64,000 nucleotides of DNA from Timema cristinae. Taxonomy: Eukaryota; Arthropoda; Insecta; Phasmatodea; Timematidae. The position numbers and the translations under genes are program-made. The stretch lies in contig JBCFYV010000024.1 in the NCBI GenBank assembly GCA_039000515.1, positions 15,415,422 through 15,479,421 on the forward strand, given 5' to 3'. Within the stretch, counting starts at the first letter, position 1. Every line of letters begins with the position of its first letter. The notes under the pieces are model-generated. The model was not told the DNA's origin, did no database searches, and saw nothing but the letters and a program-made list of their open reading frames with translations. Below, in pieces: positions 54,371 through 64,000 of this stretch.

Positions 54371-55755
54371 AGCTGTATTAAATATCTGATAGTGATAAAA
54401 CAACACTTGTACTAAAGTTATTAAATTATTATAAAAAATAAGCTACAGTTCTAATTTCATTGGAAGAACCTTTCCTGATACTTATAAAAGATCACGGATC
54501 TAAGATATGTAGCTGTCACGTGTGATATGGATTAATCAATACCTATTAAATAACACTCATAAAAATGTAAAATGTTATCAATTTTAACCACTTTTATTTG
54601 TATTTTATAAATGGCTTTTCCTATGACTATAGCTATAATATATTACCCTAAATTTTATTTAATTAGAATACTTTCTCTACTAGGCTTAGGAGTTTAAACA
54701 TACAAATTTTTAGGTTTAAAAATATATTAAAATAATAGGTTAAGACTAGAATATCTAGGGTATGTTATTGAAAGTACTAAATTATTTTCTACGCCATTTG
54801 TAATCGAATAAACTACTTTCAACCTAAGTCTGTTTCCAATAAACCAAAGGAATGGGCTACCCATATTATTAATAAATATATTGATTATCAATAACAAAAT
54901 GAGGGAAATAATTGTTCAAACCTCAGTAAACCAATAAAAGTACTTAAAAAATACAACACACTTTTGCAAATTGGAAATACAATTTAAAAGAAGAAGTGGG
55001 GGATAAGAGAATTATTTATTTTATCAGGTAATGTATTTTATTTAGTATACATATTATTCAGAAATGTAACATACATATAAATACAACATTTTAGTTATCA
55101 AAGCTATTTATTTCAAGATGTTAATTAGTTTGTTTGCTGTCACCTTCTTTCACTAACAACTCTTTCTGTACACATATATGTACTAATTACACTTACGTGT
55201 TAAATATGAGGTAGGTTGAATTTAAAGGAAGTGCACTCTGAATTTGCGTGGAATTAGAGTGTAAGCGTGTAGCCATTTAATAAACCACCACCAGTACATC
55301 TAACTAAGGTACAAAATAATATTTAAAAAAATATAATTCAGAATAAATTATTTTATAAATAGATATAGGGGGATATAATTGAAATGTATTAAGTCAATTT
55401 GCGTACGAAATTGAAAAGAATTAACATTTATAAGTGTTATATATTATAAATATAATAAGATTTAAGAAAGTTTTAGGCATGACACAAGAGATAACCTACA
55501 GTTGTTAAGAATTAATGATATTATAAAATTTAGAAAAAATTTTGACACGTTAAAAATATAATATCTAAAAAGTATAAAAATTACATTGAGTTTGTAAAAA
55601 ACTATATGGGTTAATCAATAAAAATAATATAAAAGAGCATGTTGTACACAATATAGCTAATGAGTAAAAAATTGGATGGTGCTGTACAATTGACGTTAAA
55701 GAGAAACGCAATAAAGCTATGTTTAAAACATAAGAATTATATTCTTTTGATATTT
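54371..55755. other. Unannotated AT-rich stretch with SINE B remnant
   Basis: 55190-55310 (reverse: GTGTTAAATATGAGGTAGGT, AATTTGCGTGGAATTAGAGT) is an old B fragment. Nothing else. Confidence 0.4.
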
Positions 55756-55839
55756 ATGATCCCTTGTTTCTTTCATATGGCAGCTAAGTTTGACATTAAT
55801 AGACAACCTAGCTGCCAAGTGCAAGGAACAAGGGATCAT
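55756..55839. ncRNA. Imperfect 37-bp hairpin, miRNA-like shape
   Basis: Left arm 55756-55792 and right arm 55803-55839 pair over 37 positions with about five mismatches or wobbles and a 10-base loop. The outer 13 pairs (ATGATCCCTTGTT / AACAAGGGATCAT) are perfect. The size fits a pre-miRNA or a very small foldback element. No known miRNA seed was recognised, and no second copy was seen in this window. Confidence 0.4.
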
Positions 55840-56739
55840 AAACAACATATAACTTTTTACAAAATCGATGTTACGTAATTTATATACATTTTAGATCTTT
55901 TATTTTTAACGTAATAAAATGTTTTCCCAATTTTATAATATTATAACTTCATAAAACCTGTAATGTAGCCCTTGTATCATGCCTAATATATCCTTAAATC
56001 TTCTTATAATTCTGTTAAATCACAATTCAATATGTTAATATTTCTAAATTTTTTATAAATGTATTTAATACATTTTAACAACAGATAATTTTCACAAAAA
56101 TGTTTTCTGAATTATAATTTTCTTAATACTATTATATCACGTTCACTATTAAAATTATTGAAATTTTCTTTCTAAACAAGGTACCAAACCCGATATCCCC
56201 GTAATCTAAAGTCCACTCTATTATGAGGGTGACGTCTTGGTGTTATACCATTCGAGTATGGAAGTGGGTCTAATCAGTTGAATGATATAATAACAAGGCA
56301 TCTGTAGTAGCTTAGTGAATTAATGGTGGAATCATTTTAGATCTAGTCATGTACAAAATAACCTCAAACTATATGTTTTAAATACATTTCATAATAAACC
56401 AAACAGTATAAAACAGTCACTCGTTTCATTCAATAAAAATCTCACACGAGAGACTTTAACGAGCATGTCAAAGACGAACTTTCTCACCACAGGTTTCCAC
56501 CTTTATTAGAAAGGCAAAAAATACGTCACAATACGGTAATAAAGCCAACTCATTCAGAAACCGGTGGACATTACAGCCTTTTGCTCAAGTCTTATTTTAA
56601 ATGTATTTTATATTAATTTGAAATAGATTAATAAGAGTGTTTAAGATTTAATAACCGTTTAGAAAAGTATTTATTACAAATAAAAAACATTGAAATTAAT
56701 TGTGTCTAATAAAGTTACAATGTAAATAATACTATTTAA
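55840..56739. other. Unannotated AT-rich stretch with SINE B head remnant
   Basis: 56185-56260 (reverse: ACCAAACCCGATATCCCCGT, AAGTCCACTC) resembles the B head. Otherwise featureless. Confidence 0.4.
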
Positions 56740-57205
56740 AGCATACCTGCTACCCCTTCTATCCTACGGACTGGAAGCAGCAACCCTAATTAGGGAGACA
56801 ACTATTGAATACAAGAAGTAGAAATGTAATTCCTTCTATCGAGTTTTCTTCGGAAAACAAGGCGTGATAAAATAAGGAATGAAGAAGTACGCCTAAATCT
56901 AGGTTTGCGACAAAGAGTAATTTATCTGCTGGAAGTGACATGGCTGGAAGGGTTTTGGCAATATGATGAGAATGAGACCTTCAAGAATACCAAGGGGTTA
57001 TTTTTTTAAAGATGGTGGGTGGAAAGAGACCAATATATATTTGGATACAACGGTTGAAAAAAGACCATAAGGGCTCTACAGTTGGAGAATATGCTGAAGG
57101 AAGTGTTTGTGGCGTGATAGAAATGCACGGAGGAGAATTTTTTGTATCCACACTTGACCCGCCGGAGTGTGATATTGATAATGTGGAACGTACTTTATAG
57201 TTCAT
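56740..57205 (+). pseudogene. Second LINE family relic, RT C-terminus
   Basis: Broken frames reading LLPLLSYGLEAATLI near 56749, then RRDKIRNEEVRLNLGLRQR near 56852, then VGGKRPIYIWIQRLKKDH near 57015. This is the characteristic order (YGxE block, RRDKIRNEE block, GKRPxGR-like block) of the C-terminal part of non-LTR reverse transcriptases. Stops and frameshifts are frequent. It differs in sequence from the LINE at 3260 and is probably another family. Confidence 0.65.
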
Positions 57206-57339
57206 TTCATGGATTATTAATCTTATTAATTAACAGTTTATGTATTCAGACACTGGACAAATTACTTTTGACAATGGTTACTGTTAAAACTATCACTGGG
57301 CGTGCTGGAGGTGCTAATTAGGAGGTTATCTAACTGTAA

Positions 57340-57740
57340 CAACAGTTTATAGATTTAATATTAATAGGGTGTAATGAGGTGGATTGGATATAATTAACTC
57401 AGATATAGATAGGGTGTAATGAGGTGTATTGGATATAACTATCTCAAGATAGAGATAGGGTGTAATGAGGTGTATTGAATATAACTAACTCAGATAGGGA
57501 TAGAGTGTAAGGTGGACTGGATATACTAGCTCAAGATAGGGGTAGTGTGAAATGAGGTAGAAATAGCTCAAGATAGGGTTAGGATGTAAAAAGGTGGACT
57601 GAATATAATTAGTTCAGATAGGGATAGGCGTAGTGAGACGGACTGGATAGAACAACGTAGTTCAAGATTGAGATGGTGTTTAATGAGGTGGACTGGATAG
57701 AGCTCGTTCAAGATAGGAATAGGTGGCGTACTAATGTAAG
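57340..57740. repeat. 46-bp minisatellite, array 2
   Basis: Eight to nine diverged copies of the unit seen at 12545 (GTGTAATGAGGTGGATTGGA, AACTCAGATAGGGATAG), with more indels. Confidence 0.85.
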
Positions 57741-58335
57741 TGAGGCAATAAAATTATAGTAAGTAAGTAATTTAACTAAATGTAGTAAGTAAGTAATCTT
57801 AATATAGCTTAATTTTCCATTAGCTCACACTGCACAAATATATATATATATATATTAATGTGTTATACTTTATTTTTAAGTTGATTATATTTTACGCTAC
57901 TACTTCTCCTTTACAGAAAAGAAGAGGCAAATTTTTCATTATTCAATTCATAAAATTGAAATATTTACATGGTATTCAGTAAACAGAACAAACCATACAC
58001 CTACATATACCTAACATCAAGAATAAATACTAAGAAAGGGTTTTCAATTTGCGTTGTTGCACTAGAGTTTCTAATGTAACCCACAACAGTGACAAATATT
58101 CCAGGGTTCTAGTCCTGGTTAGATGTACTGAGTCTCCCACTTCCCAACGCAAATTCAAGTCCATTTCCTTAGAAATTATATAATTCTCATCCCCCCCCCC
58201 CTCATTATTGCGAATAATATTCGGATAGCCCAGTCAAGGAGTAAAGCGAACTAAACACCCAAAAAAACTACCTTTGTATGCAAAACTATATATGGATAGG
58301 GCTTTATAGATTGAAATGATAATTTATTATGAATT
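57741..58335. other. AT-rich stretch with (TA)n and a SINE B copy
   Basis: (TA)n at 57836-57855. A plus-strand SINE B at about 58050-58235: TTGCGTTGTTGCACTAGAG, CCAGGGTTCTAGTCCTGGTT (B box), GATGTACTGAG and CCAACGCAAATTC. Confidence 0.55.
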
Positions 58336-59267
58336 TGTTGTGCGACTCTAGTGACCATTCCGAGACCACGTCGCCCTTAACCCTTTCTTCCTTGACCCCC
58401 CCCCCCCCCCCCACGTGGTCCGCTAAACGGGCCACCGCCCTCCCCAAGGCCCGTCCACTAAGTTCCAAACACTCTAAGAGATCGCGCCAGGACGAAGGGC
58501 TCGATCAAGCTAAAGACCATAAACAATAAAAGGGAAAAAACCCTATTCAAAGGTAAAAACATGTAACAATGATGCAGTAGTTTTAGTCTTAGAATAAGAA
58601 TAAGAAGGTTAAAATAGACATGATAGAATAAGTTAGAGAATAAGACCGAGGAGGAGGGTTGGGCCCACCCTCCTCTCGATGATAGAGATTGCACATGTAC
58701 GGACATAAGAAAAAATAAATAATAAACACTACCTGACTACTACCTATTGATTTAGTTTCATTTCTTTAACCCAAACACTCCTTTGCGCTCAGAACCATTC
58801 GGGCTGCCAATTATACTTCACCCCTCCCCCCTCCTTCTTTCTTATAATTTTTTTGTGCGCTCAGAACCATTCGGGCCGCCACTCCTCATGACCCCCTCCC
58901 CCCCCTACAACACCATTCCCTTACCGTCGCAGCAAGTGAGGTATCTGCCGTAAGGCCAGAGGGGAGCAACACCGTATTTTCAAGGCCCTCCTCACACAGA
59001 CACCTTTTCCATATCCATCTGCGTCATCCCCCCCCCCCCCGTTCCTCCGAAACCTGTTCCCACGCAATCCACCTACCGATTACGACCCCTCTCTCTTCCT
59101 CCTCCTTACAATCTAGTCAATTATCACCCCCTGCCCCTCTCAGACCCCAGAAGAACTCATATAAAATGCCTAACCAATAAAAAGGTGCAGCTGAAACTTC
59201 GCGACCTAGGTTTATAAGACACCCCGTTCAACTCCCCGAAGCATGAAAAACCAGTCGAGGAACAACA
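58336..59267 (+). repeat. Gypsy-2 5' LTR, ~932 bp
   Basis: Inferred from TGTTGT at the start, ACAACA at the end (perfect 6-bp inverted ends), the sharp change to GC/C-rich sequence at 58336 and the primer site three bases after 59267. It contains poly-C runs (58398-58412, about 59030-59040), a two-copy repeat of GCGCTCAGAACCATTCGGGC (58785 and 58857), and TATA-like ATATAAAA near 59159 followed by CAATAAAA near 59175. The start is less certain than the end because the 3' LTR is not in the window. Confidence 0.75.
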
Positions 59268-59270
59268 AGA

Positions 59271-59288
59271 TGGCGCCCAACGTGGGGC
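59271..59288 (+). promoter_or_regulatory. Gypsy-2 primer-binding site (tRNA-Lys1,2)
   Basis: TGGCGCCCAACGTGGGGC, a perfect match to the standard tRNA-Lys1,2 primer site as I know it. It starts three bases after the LTR. Confidence 0.9.
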
Positions 59289-59441
59289 AACTTCTCCTGA
59301 ACAGAAGAAGAGAAGAGTGACCGGCTGAAGCCATCAGAGAACCCAAAGCCTAAACACTCACCACTTTTCCGAGTTCAGAAAAACTCGGTGGCGCCCTAAA
59401 AAAAAAAAAAAAAAAAAAAGCCAAGACGTACCCGACATCAG
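59289..59441 (+). other. Gypsy-2 leader with A-run
   Basis: Contains a second GGTGGCGCCCT motif near 59389, as in Gypsy-1 near 37220. An uninterrupted run of about 20 A at 59399-59419 stands where Gypsy-1 has its 18-bp repeats. No good ATG remains before the PHD region. Confidence 0.6.
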
Positions 59442-59529
59442 TGCGGTTTTCCCACCTGCCCCGGAAGAGGAGAAAGAACAATCTGCTGTGATAAGTGCGA
59501 GGACTGGTATCACTTCCTCTGCTTAAACT
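59442..59529 (+). pseudogene. gag: Gypsy-2 gag fragment 1: first six ligands of PHD-like finger
   Basis: Reads C-x4-C-x9-C-x2-C-x4-H-x2-C (CDKCEDWYHFLC near 59492-59523), identical in spacing to both Gypsy-1 modules, then is cut by the transposon at 59530. The last two Cys lie after the insertion (ICQPC near 62939-62953). Excluding the insert and one AACT copy, the spacing between sixth and seventh ligand is 16 residues, the same as in Gypsy-1. The start codon region is missing or mutated. Confidence 0.8.
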
Positions 59530-59726
59530 GAATCGTTTTTTGGAGAAAGGTCACATATCCTTAAAGTTAAATTTTTCAGGAGAGACAAAAAACTACGTAA
59601 CTAATTCCGGACTAAGGTGACATCCAAACCAAAATTCACCAATCAAAAGCACATGAAAATACATGTTTGGACATTAGAATAAAGTCAAAATGTAAAACAA
59701 TTTTTATATAAAAAATTGATAAAAAC

Positions 59727-59744
59727 AAAGGACATGTGTCCTTT
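59727..59744. promoter_or_regulatory. Subterminal palindrome of the transposon
   Basis: AAAGGACA TG TGTCCTTT, a perfect 8-bp inverted repeat with a 2-base centre, followed by CAATAATAAAT. Related half-sites lie near the other end (62718, 62863). Candidate transposase-binding sites. Confidence 0.55.
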
Positions 59745-60033
59745 CAATAATAAATAGGACATTCTTGATAAATCTTAAGTGTTTCTTGATATTTAACTCA
59801 TTTTTACAACAGCGCAATGTAAATATTTGTAAAAAAAGTCCATTACAATAAGTTGATCAATATAATATTAATAAAAAAATGGGCGTTTATTAACCAATTT
59901 GTCAATATTAGGCAACATTAAACACAGAAATCTAGAATAAGACTGTAATTCTTCTTAAATAATCACATTGAAACTTAAATACACAGTAATTTTGCACTTT
60001 ATGTTAGGCCTACTTTAGTATTTTGAGAGTTCA

Positions 60034-61696
60034 CTATGCATCTTTATCATCATCATCATGGTTCACTGTTGGCCATTCAAGTATTTCTTCATAAAACCCT
60101 AGATGCTCTGAGTTTACATACTGCACTACTTTCCTAATATCATCTATCTTTTTCCTGTTGATTGGATTTTTGTCCTGATAAGCTTTAGATGTTGGCAACT
60201 TTACTTTCCGGATAGTGCTGTCATCAGTTTTGTGAAGGAGCCTGAATGTGTATTGTTGCAGCCCATCAATGAAATCCAAGGCACAGACATTTCCTGGAGA
60301 TTTTGCATCGAATACAAGCATCGAGTACTGTGAAATTCCAAATGATACTTTTTTATCCTTTGGAACATTACTACCGAGAGATTCTACAGAGAGTGTGGTT
60401 TTCTTGTAATGTTCCTGCCACCAAGTTTTAAAATCCAAAATATCTGCAGTGTTAATCACATTGACACAGAAGTTACCTTTCTTGCTTGCCTCTGCTATGT
60501 AACGTGCATACTGATCAGGAGTGTAAACTCTGTCAATCTTCTTCAGATACCGCTTTATTACTCCAAAATCTCTGTCACAAGGGAGGAAACTGTGTCCCCT
60601 CACAGGAAAGTACTGAAAAATCTTTGAGAATCGACCTGTAACTGTCAATGCAGAAAGAAAACGAGCAACAGTATGGTTACGGATTTGGCCTCCACAGCTG
60701 TCTGAGAACACGTGCAACACTTTTACTTTTTTAGGTAGAACATAATCAATATAGTGTTTTATGAAAGAACACACCTCATTTGGACCTTTTCTAGCCAAAC
60801 CCTCATGGTAAACATACATTTCACTTTTCCCTGTAACGACATTCTGAATGCAAAAGTTATTTACCCACAACTGTCTGAAATAGAAAATTTCCTGCACAGG
60901 GACATGTGGCAATGGAAGATTCTGCATATAATCAAAGACAATAGCGGACACTTGGTCATCACGTTTTCCGACTTCACGTATTTCATTTAATTTGTTGTAA
61001 AACTTTTTCGATCTTCTGACATGAACAACTTTTTCGGCAACTGCTACTCTTTTTGCACGATCATTAAGTGCGGGGCTTTTAATCTTTACACTAAGTTGTT
61101 CACAAGTGGAACAAACATCTTTTTGAGGCCTTCCAAATTTATAACCGTAGTTTTCCTTGAAATATGTGTAGTAAAAGTTGTACTTCACTTTTGCTTCAGG
61201 GTGCTTCTGTACAAAAAGCTGGTACATTTTAGTCACATTGAGTTGAGAGTCAAGGTAGACTTGATCAGATCCTGAATAGTGAGATTGTTTTGTGGGGAAA
61301 CATTCAATATGGTTCTTCACCAGTTCTACGATTTCTCCTGGAATAGAATGAGATTTTGGATTGAGACCTCTTCCATCCCTTGGAGACCTCCCTTCAAGAA
61401 GAAGTCCTGATATACGTCGAATACGTTTTTCACCTATATTGAGCAAATTTATTAAAGCTTTCTTACAAACGGGAACTCTTGTGCCTCCATTCAAAACATG
61501 ATAACAGAAGCCACTTTTTCTTGGTTTCTTCTTTTCAACAGGACCATGGGATCGTCGGCGGGCTATGGGCCTGACTTCGATGAGCCCTTGTAAAAAAATA
61601 TCTTGCTCATCCTTCGAAGTGAAATCATTATAGAAGTGTGTGAATATGGTCAACTTTTCTTCTTCAGATAATGCATCTAAACATTTCTTGTGGCAT
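60034..61696 (-). CDS. DUF7869-type transposase-like protein, exon 2
   Basis: Main exon of a two-exon gene (protein 618 aa including exon 1; this exon supplies residues 65-618). The open frame extends upstream of the first TTG to an acceptor TTTTTAG at 61697. Visible features, numbered on the full protein: a Cys-rich start at the junction (C64, C66, C70), a Cys pair CSTC at 260-263, FDYMQNLPLP with D320, FSDSCGGQIRNHTVARF with D397, and GHSFLPCDRDFG with H433 and D439. These are the hallmark blocks of DUF7869-type proteins. I infer an RNase H-like catalytic core with D320, D397 and D439 as candidate acids. The C-terminus is acidic (NHDDDDKDA). The frame is fully intact, suggesting recent activity. 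Confidence 0.85.
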
Positions 61697-62358
61697 CTAA
61701 AAACAATAAAAGTAATGATTATATTTTATAGTAGTTTTTAATTCTGTTAATTTCCTGTGTTAACACATGCTTCAAAAATAAAAAATAAACCTCCATAAAT
61801 TTCTCAGTTACTGTTTAACTGATGCAAACATATATGCAACAATGCCATGTTTACATGCCTTACAGTTAGACGTGTGCTAATAGAGTTTTTTTTATCGAAT
61901 AAAATGGCAAATTTCATATAGTACAAATCGAATAACTTAACAAAGTCAGTTTTAATGGAAATTATTTTTATTATTTTTATTTATTTCAAAAACAGTGTTT
62001 TATATTTAATTATTGGAAGAGAGCAAAGAATACCACAAAACAATATTTGACACCTCTTATAATTTTTCTTTGGTTTCACACACCTTAAAGCATATCCAGG
62101 TTCGTCACCCCTTACATTTCTTTCATGTTTGAAAACCTTAAAATGTTAAATTTACTTGACACCCCTTAAAATCTCTATTCTCTGTCTGGGTCGCCTCCCT
62201 GTCTGGCTATCTAACAACAAACTGACAATGCACACTCATTAATGTTGACCTTGGAAACATACTTCCAAGCCCCTTACCCTCATTTTCATGACTTGAAAGA
62301 TGGTAAAGTAGCAATTATGTCTAACCTACTCACTAGACTATGGACGTTCATTAATATT

Positions 62359-62395
<37 letters not shown>

Positions 62396-62446
62396 CATCA
62401 TCATCATCATCAACGCATAAGCTAACATTTGCTGTTTAGTACTTAC
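61697..62446 (-). other. Intron of the transposase-like gene, 750 bp
   Basis: Donor G|GTAAGTAC at 62446 and acceptor TTTTTAG|A at 61697, phase 2: the split codon GG|A gives Gly. It contains a (ATT)n/(ATC)n microsatellite at 62356-62410. Confidence 0.8.
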
Positions 62447-62640
62447 CCACATATTGTGCCCATCTGCTTTTCAGCAATAACAGTCCCACTATAGCTCTGG
62501 TGTTGTTCTCCTCTTAAGTTCGCTTTCTTTATGAGGCGAGCTTTATATTTATCTTTATGTCTATTTCTTCGTTTTCTTTTTCCTTGTTCTACACCATTTT
62601 CTTCGACAGAAGACACCGACTCACTTCCAGTAGCATCCAT
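62447..62640 (-). CDS. DUF7869-type transposase-like protein, exon 1
   Basis: Starts at ATG 62640 and gives 64 codons plus two bases. The peptide begins MDATGSESVSSVEENG, then is very basic (KRKRRNRHKDKYKARLIKK), a likely nuclear localisation or DNA-contact segment. It ends in GTIC just before the junction, where exon 2 adds further Cys residues (C-x-C-x3-C). The strong donor and matching phase make the join convincing. The 256 bp between the ATG and the terminal repeat should hold the promoter; I see no clear TATA. Confidence 0.8.
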
Positions 62641-62896
62641 CTTTGTGAGCTAACTGAATTTTGCAAGGCATGATGGGAGCTGTAGACAGCCATTTAGTAT
62701 TGAAAAGGCATATGTCCAGGACAAGTGCCCTTTCAAAAACAAAGTAAAACTTGTATTATTTTTATCTCAGTGGCTAACACTAGGAAATGTGCCAGTTATT
62801 CACAGAAATGTCCGCAGACGTGCAGAGAGTAATGTAACGCATATAACTCAATTTCGCAAAAAAGTGGACAAGTGACCTTTCAATAATAAACCATTC

Positions 62897-63721
62897 AACT
62901 GGGAAGAAAAAGACAGGGATACCACCGGGCTCCAATTCATCTGCCAACCCTGCAATGAAAAGACGGCCGCTTAGCACGACGAACTTGAAGAACTCCGCCG
63001 AAAGGCAAGCCAATCCCCCGCCATACTAGCCACCAATCCCACGCAGCCCACCTTCCAGCCTATTCTCCCCGGATTCTCAGGCCTGGACCATGAAGACCCG
63101 GCAGCATTCCTGAGGAAGTGCGAAGCAATCCTCCAGGACAGCAACACACCCAAGGAGCTATGGACAACGCTAGTGAAGGAAAGATTGAATCAAGACGCCG
63201 TGCAGTGGTGGAAATACTATGAGGGATATTCCAACACTTGGGGAAGAACTTCAAAAAAGGCTTCAAGAACGATTCGACTCTCCACCACTGAGAGTCAAAC
63301 TCCAAGCGAAGCTATATGGGGAAGCCCAGACAGCCAGAGAATCTACCGACCACTTCATTCTCAGAAAGATGAGACTGTACAAGCGATTCTTCCCCACCGC
63401 TCCCGACGAGCAAATTCTACCCCTCATAAGTGAGCTCCTCCACCCCACCATACGGCCATTTATCACCTCCGTCCCACCCACTACCATAGACCAATTACTA
63501 GAGCGAGCTCAGGCAGTGCAACAAGATATACTCCCATCCTCCCCTCATGAGCCGCCCAGGGCCCCTTCCCCTCCGAAATACCCGACCCCCTCCTCAATGT
63601 CACTTCTGTCCCGCCCAGCATTTCCACCGAGAGTGCCCCGTACTCCTCGCAAGAAGAACCATGGACAGACCACACGACGCACAAACCACACAACCTAGCG
63701 CGGGAAACGGAACCAGGGGAT
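62897..63721 (+). pseudogene. gag: Gypsy-2 gag fragment 2: PHD end, gag core, zinc knuckle
   Basis: Resumes the PHD finger (FICQPC) but soon hits a TAG near 62970. The gag core follows in other frames: PGFSGLDHEDPAAFLRKCE and DAVQWWKYYEGY near 63066-63230, then RLQERF, KLYGEAQ and ILPLISELLHPTIRPF in the frame open from 63219, and the zinc knuckle CHFCPAQHFHREC near 63598-63636 in a third frame. The knuckle has the same CX2CX3HX4C spacing as Gypsy-1. At least two frameshifts and one stop make it non-functional as read. Confidence 0.85.
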
Positions 63722-63747
63722 GAAAACGAGGCCGAACTCATCCCCGG
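63702..63747 (+). promoter_or_regulatory. Gypsy-2 -1 ribosomal frameshift signal
   Basis: G GGA AAC at 63702-63708, in phase with the zinc-knuckle frame. A short spacer leads to a stem GGGGATGA (63716-63723) / TCATCCCC (63738-63745), extended by CC/GG with one bulged A. The gag stop lies within the stem. The -1 frame runs straight into the protease. Sequence and loop differ from Gypsy-1 but the layout is the same. Confidence 0.85.
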
Positions 63748-64000
63748 CCCAACAGGCCATACTTAGCAGTGGACCACCGGCCAACTTACCCCGAATCCCA
63801 GTTCGCACGCCCTCAAGAGAGCTTCGAGCCGTCCTAGACTCTGGAGCATCACAGAACTTCATCAGGACCTCAGCCCTCGACTCTCACACACGGGAACGGA
63901 TGGTCAAGGCACCCACCTCGGTGTCTCTAGCCAAGAAAGGAACGGAACTAAACATTCGAGGCCACTGCCAGCTACATATAGAAATAGGACTCAAGAAAAT
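63703..64000 (+). CDS. pol: Gypsy-2 Pol start: protease (partial)
   Basis: Frame reached by the -1 slip and open to the window end. Aspartic protease active site DSGAS followed by QNFI (Asp codon 63837-63839), then LNIRGHCQL, matching the order in Gypsy-1 (LTIRGQITL). RT and the rest lie beyond 64000. Confidence 0.85.

Larger units (their letters stand above)
59530..62896 (-). mobile_element. DUF7869-type DNA transposon, 3367 bp
   Basis: Bounded by a perfect AACT duplication (59526-59529 and 62897-62900; a 5-bp reading AACTG is also possible). The ends GAATCG... and ...CCATTC form imperfect inverted repeats: 24 of the first 31 positions match, including a GAAAGGTCAC-like core. Subterminal motifs of the type GGACAWGTG-CCTTTCAATA occur at 59730, 62718 and 62863. 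The single gene inside runs on the minus strand. The element sits in the middle of a Gypsy PHD-finger codon stretch, so mobility is direct. The superfamily is not established; 4-bp duplications are known for Sola and Chapaev among others. Confidence 0.85.
58336..64000 (+). mobile_element. Second Gypsy-class element (Gypsy-2), 5' part, interrupted
   Basis: 5' LTR, perfect tRNA-Lys1,2-type primer site, gag and the beginning of protease are present; the rest lies beyond the window. Related to Gypsy-1 in architecture but clearly diverged in sequence. A DNA transposon splits gag at 59530-62896. Gag also carries several frameshifts, so this copy is dead. Confidence 0.9.

Overview
The window looks like AT-rich, intergenic nuclear DNA of an arthropod. 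Evidence: several tRNA-derived SINE families ending in (AAT)n, Tc1/mariner and non-LTR relics, Gypsy-class LTR retrotransposons, a short degenerate CCTAA run of the arthropod telomere type (50747-50771), and a spliced DUF7869-type gene of a kind I associate mainly with insects. No prokaryotic features and no confident single-copy host gene were found. The only long intact protein gene is that DUF7869-type gene (about 60.0-62.6 kb), and it sits inside its own transposon.

Layout. 1-17.8 kb: SINEs, decayed LINE and mariner pieces, a 485-bp (ATGT)n tract, a 38-bp minisatellite with higher-order structure (5.5-6.4 kb), a 46-bp minisatellite (12.5-12.95 kb), a 267-bp compound repeat (13.5-14.1 kb) and two foldback elements. 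17.8-50.25 kb: a large inverted duplication. The left arm (17819-29927) and right arm (about 30425-50249) carry the same repeats in the same order but inverted. They are separated by a 100-N gap, and the right arm also ends at a 100-N gap. The simplest reading is that the 20.2-kb contig between the gaps is the second haplotype of the left arm, scaffolded backwards next to it; a genuine palindrome is the alternative. The right arm alone carries a complete 7.64-kb Gypsy element (36065-43702) with a 4-bp target duplication, and the left arm holds the exact empty site. 50.35-58.3 kb: more SINE and LINE debris, a second 46-bp minisatellite array and a miRNA-like hairpin. 58.3-64 kb: the 5' part of a second, related Gypsy element, running off the window end.

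The two Gypsy elements share an unusual design: a tRNA-Lys-type primer site, PHD-finger-like modules at the Gag N-terminus, a zinc knuckle with CX2CX3HX4C spacing, and a GGGAAAC slippery heptamer followed by a stem-loop that puts protease-pol in the -1 frame. The second element is interrupted inside its PHD finger by a 3367-bp DNA transposon (59530-62896) with about 31-bp imperfect terminal inverted repeats and a 4-bp AACT target duplication. That transposon carries one two-exon gene (618 codons) with the DUF7869-type core. This nested element, a candidate active and possibly under-described transposon family, is the most interesting object in the window.

Limits: all homology calls come from reading motifs by eye. 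Repeat boundaries are approximate unless a target duplication or terminal repeat is quoted. Pol and gag frameshifts in the Gypsy elements may be consensus errors.
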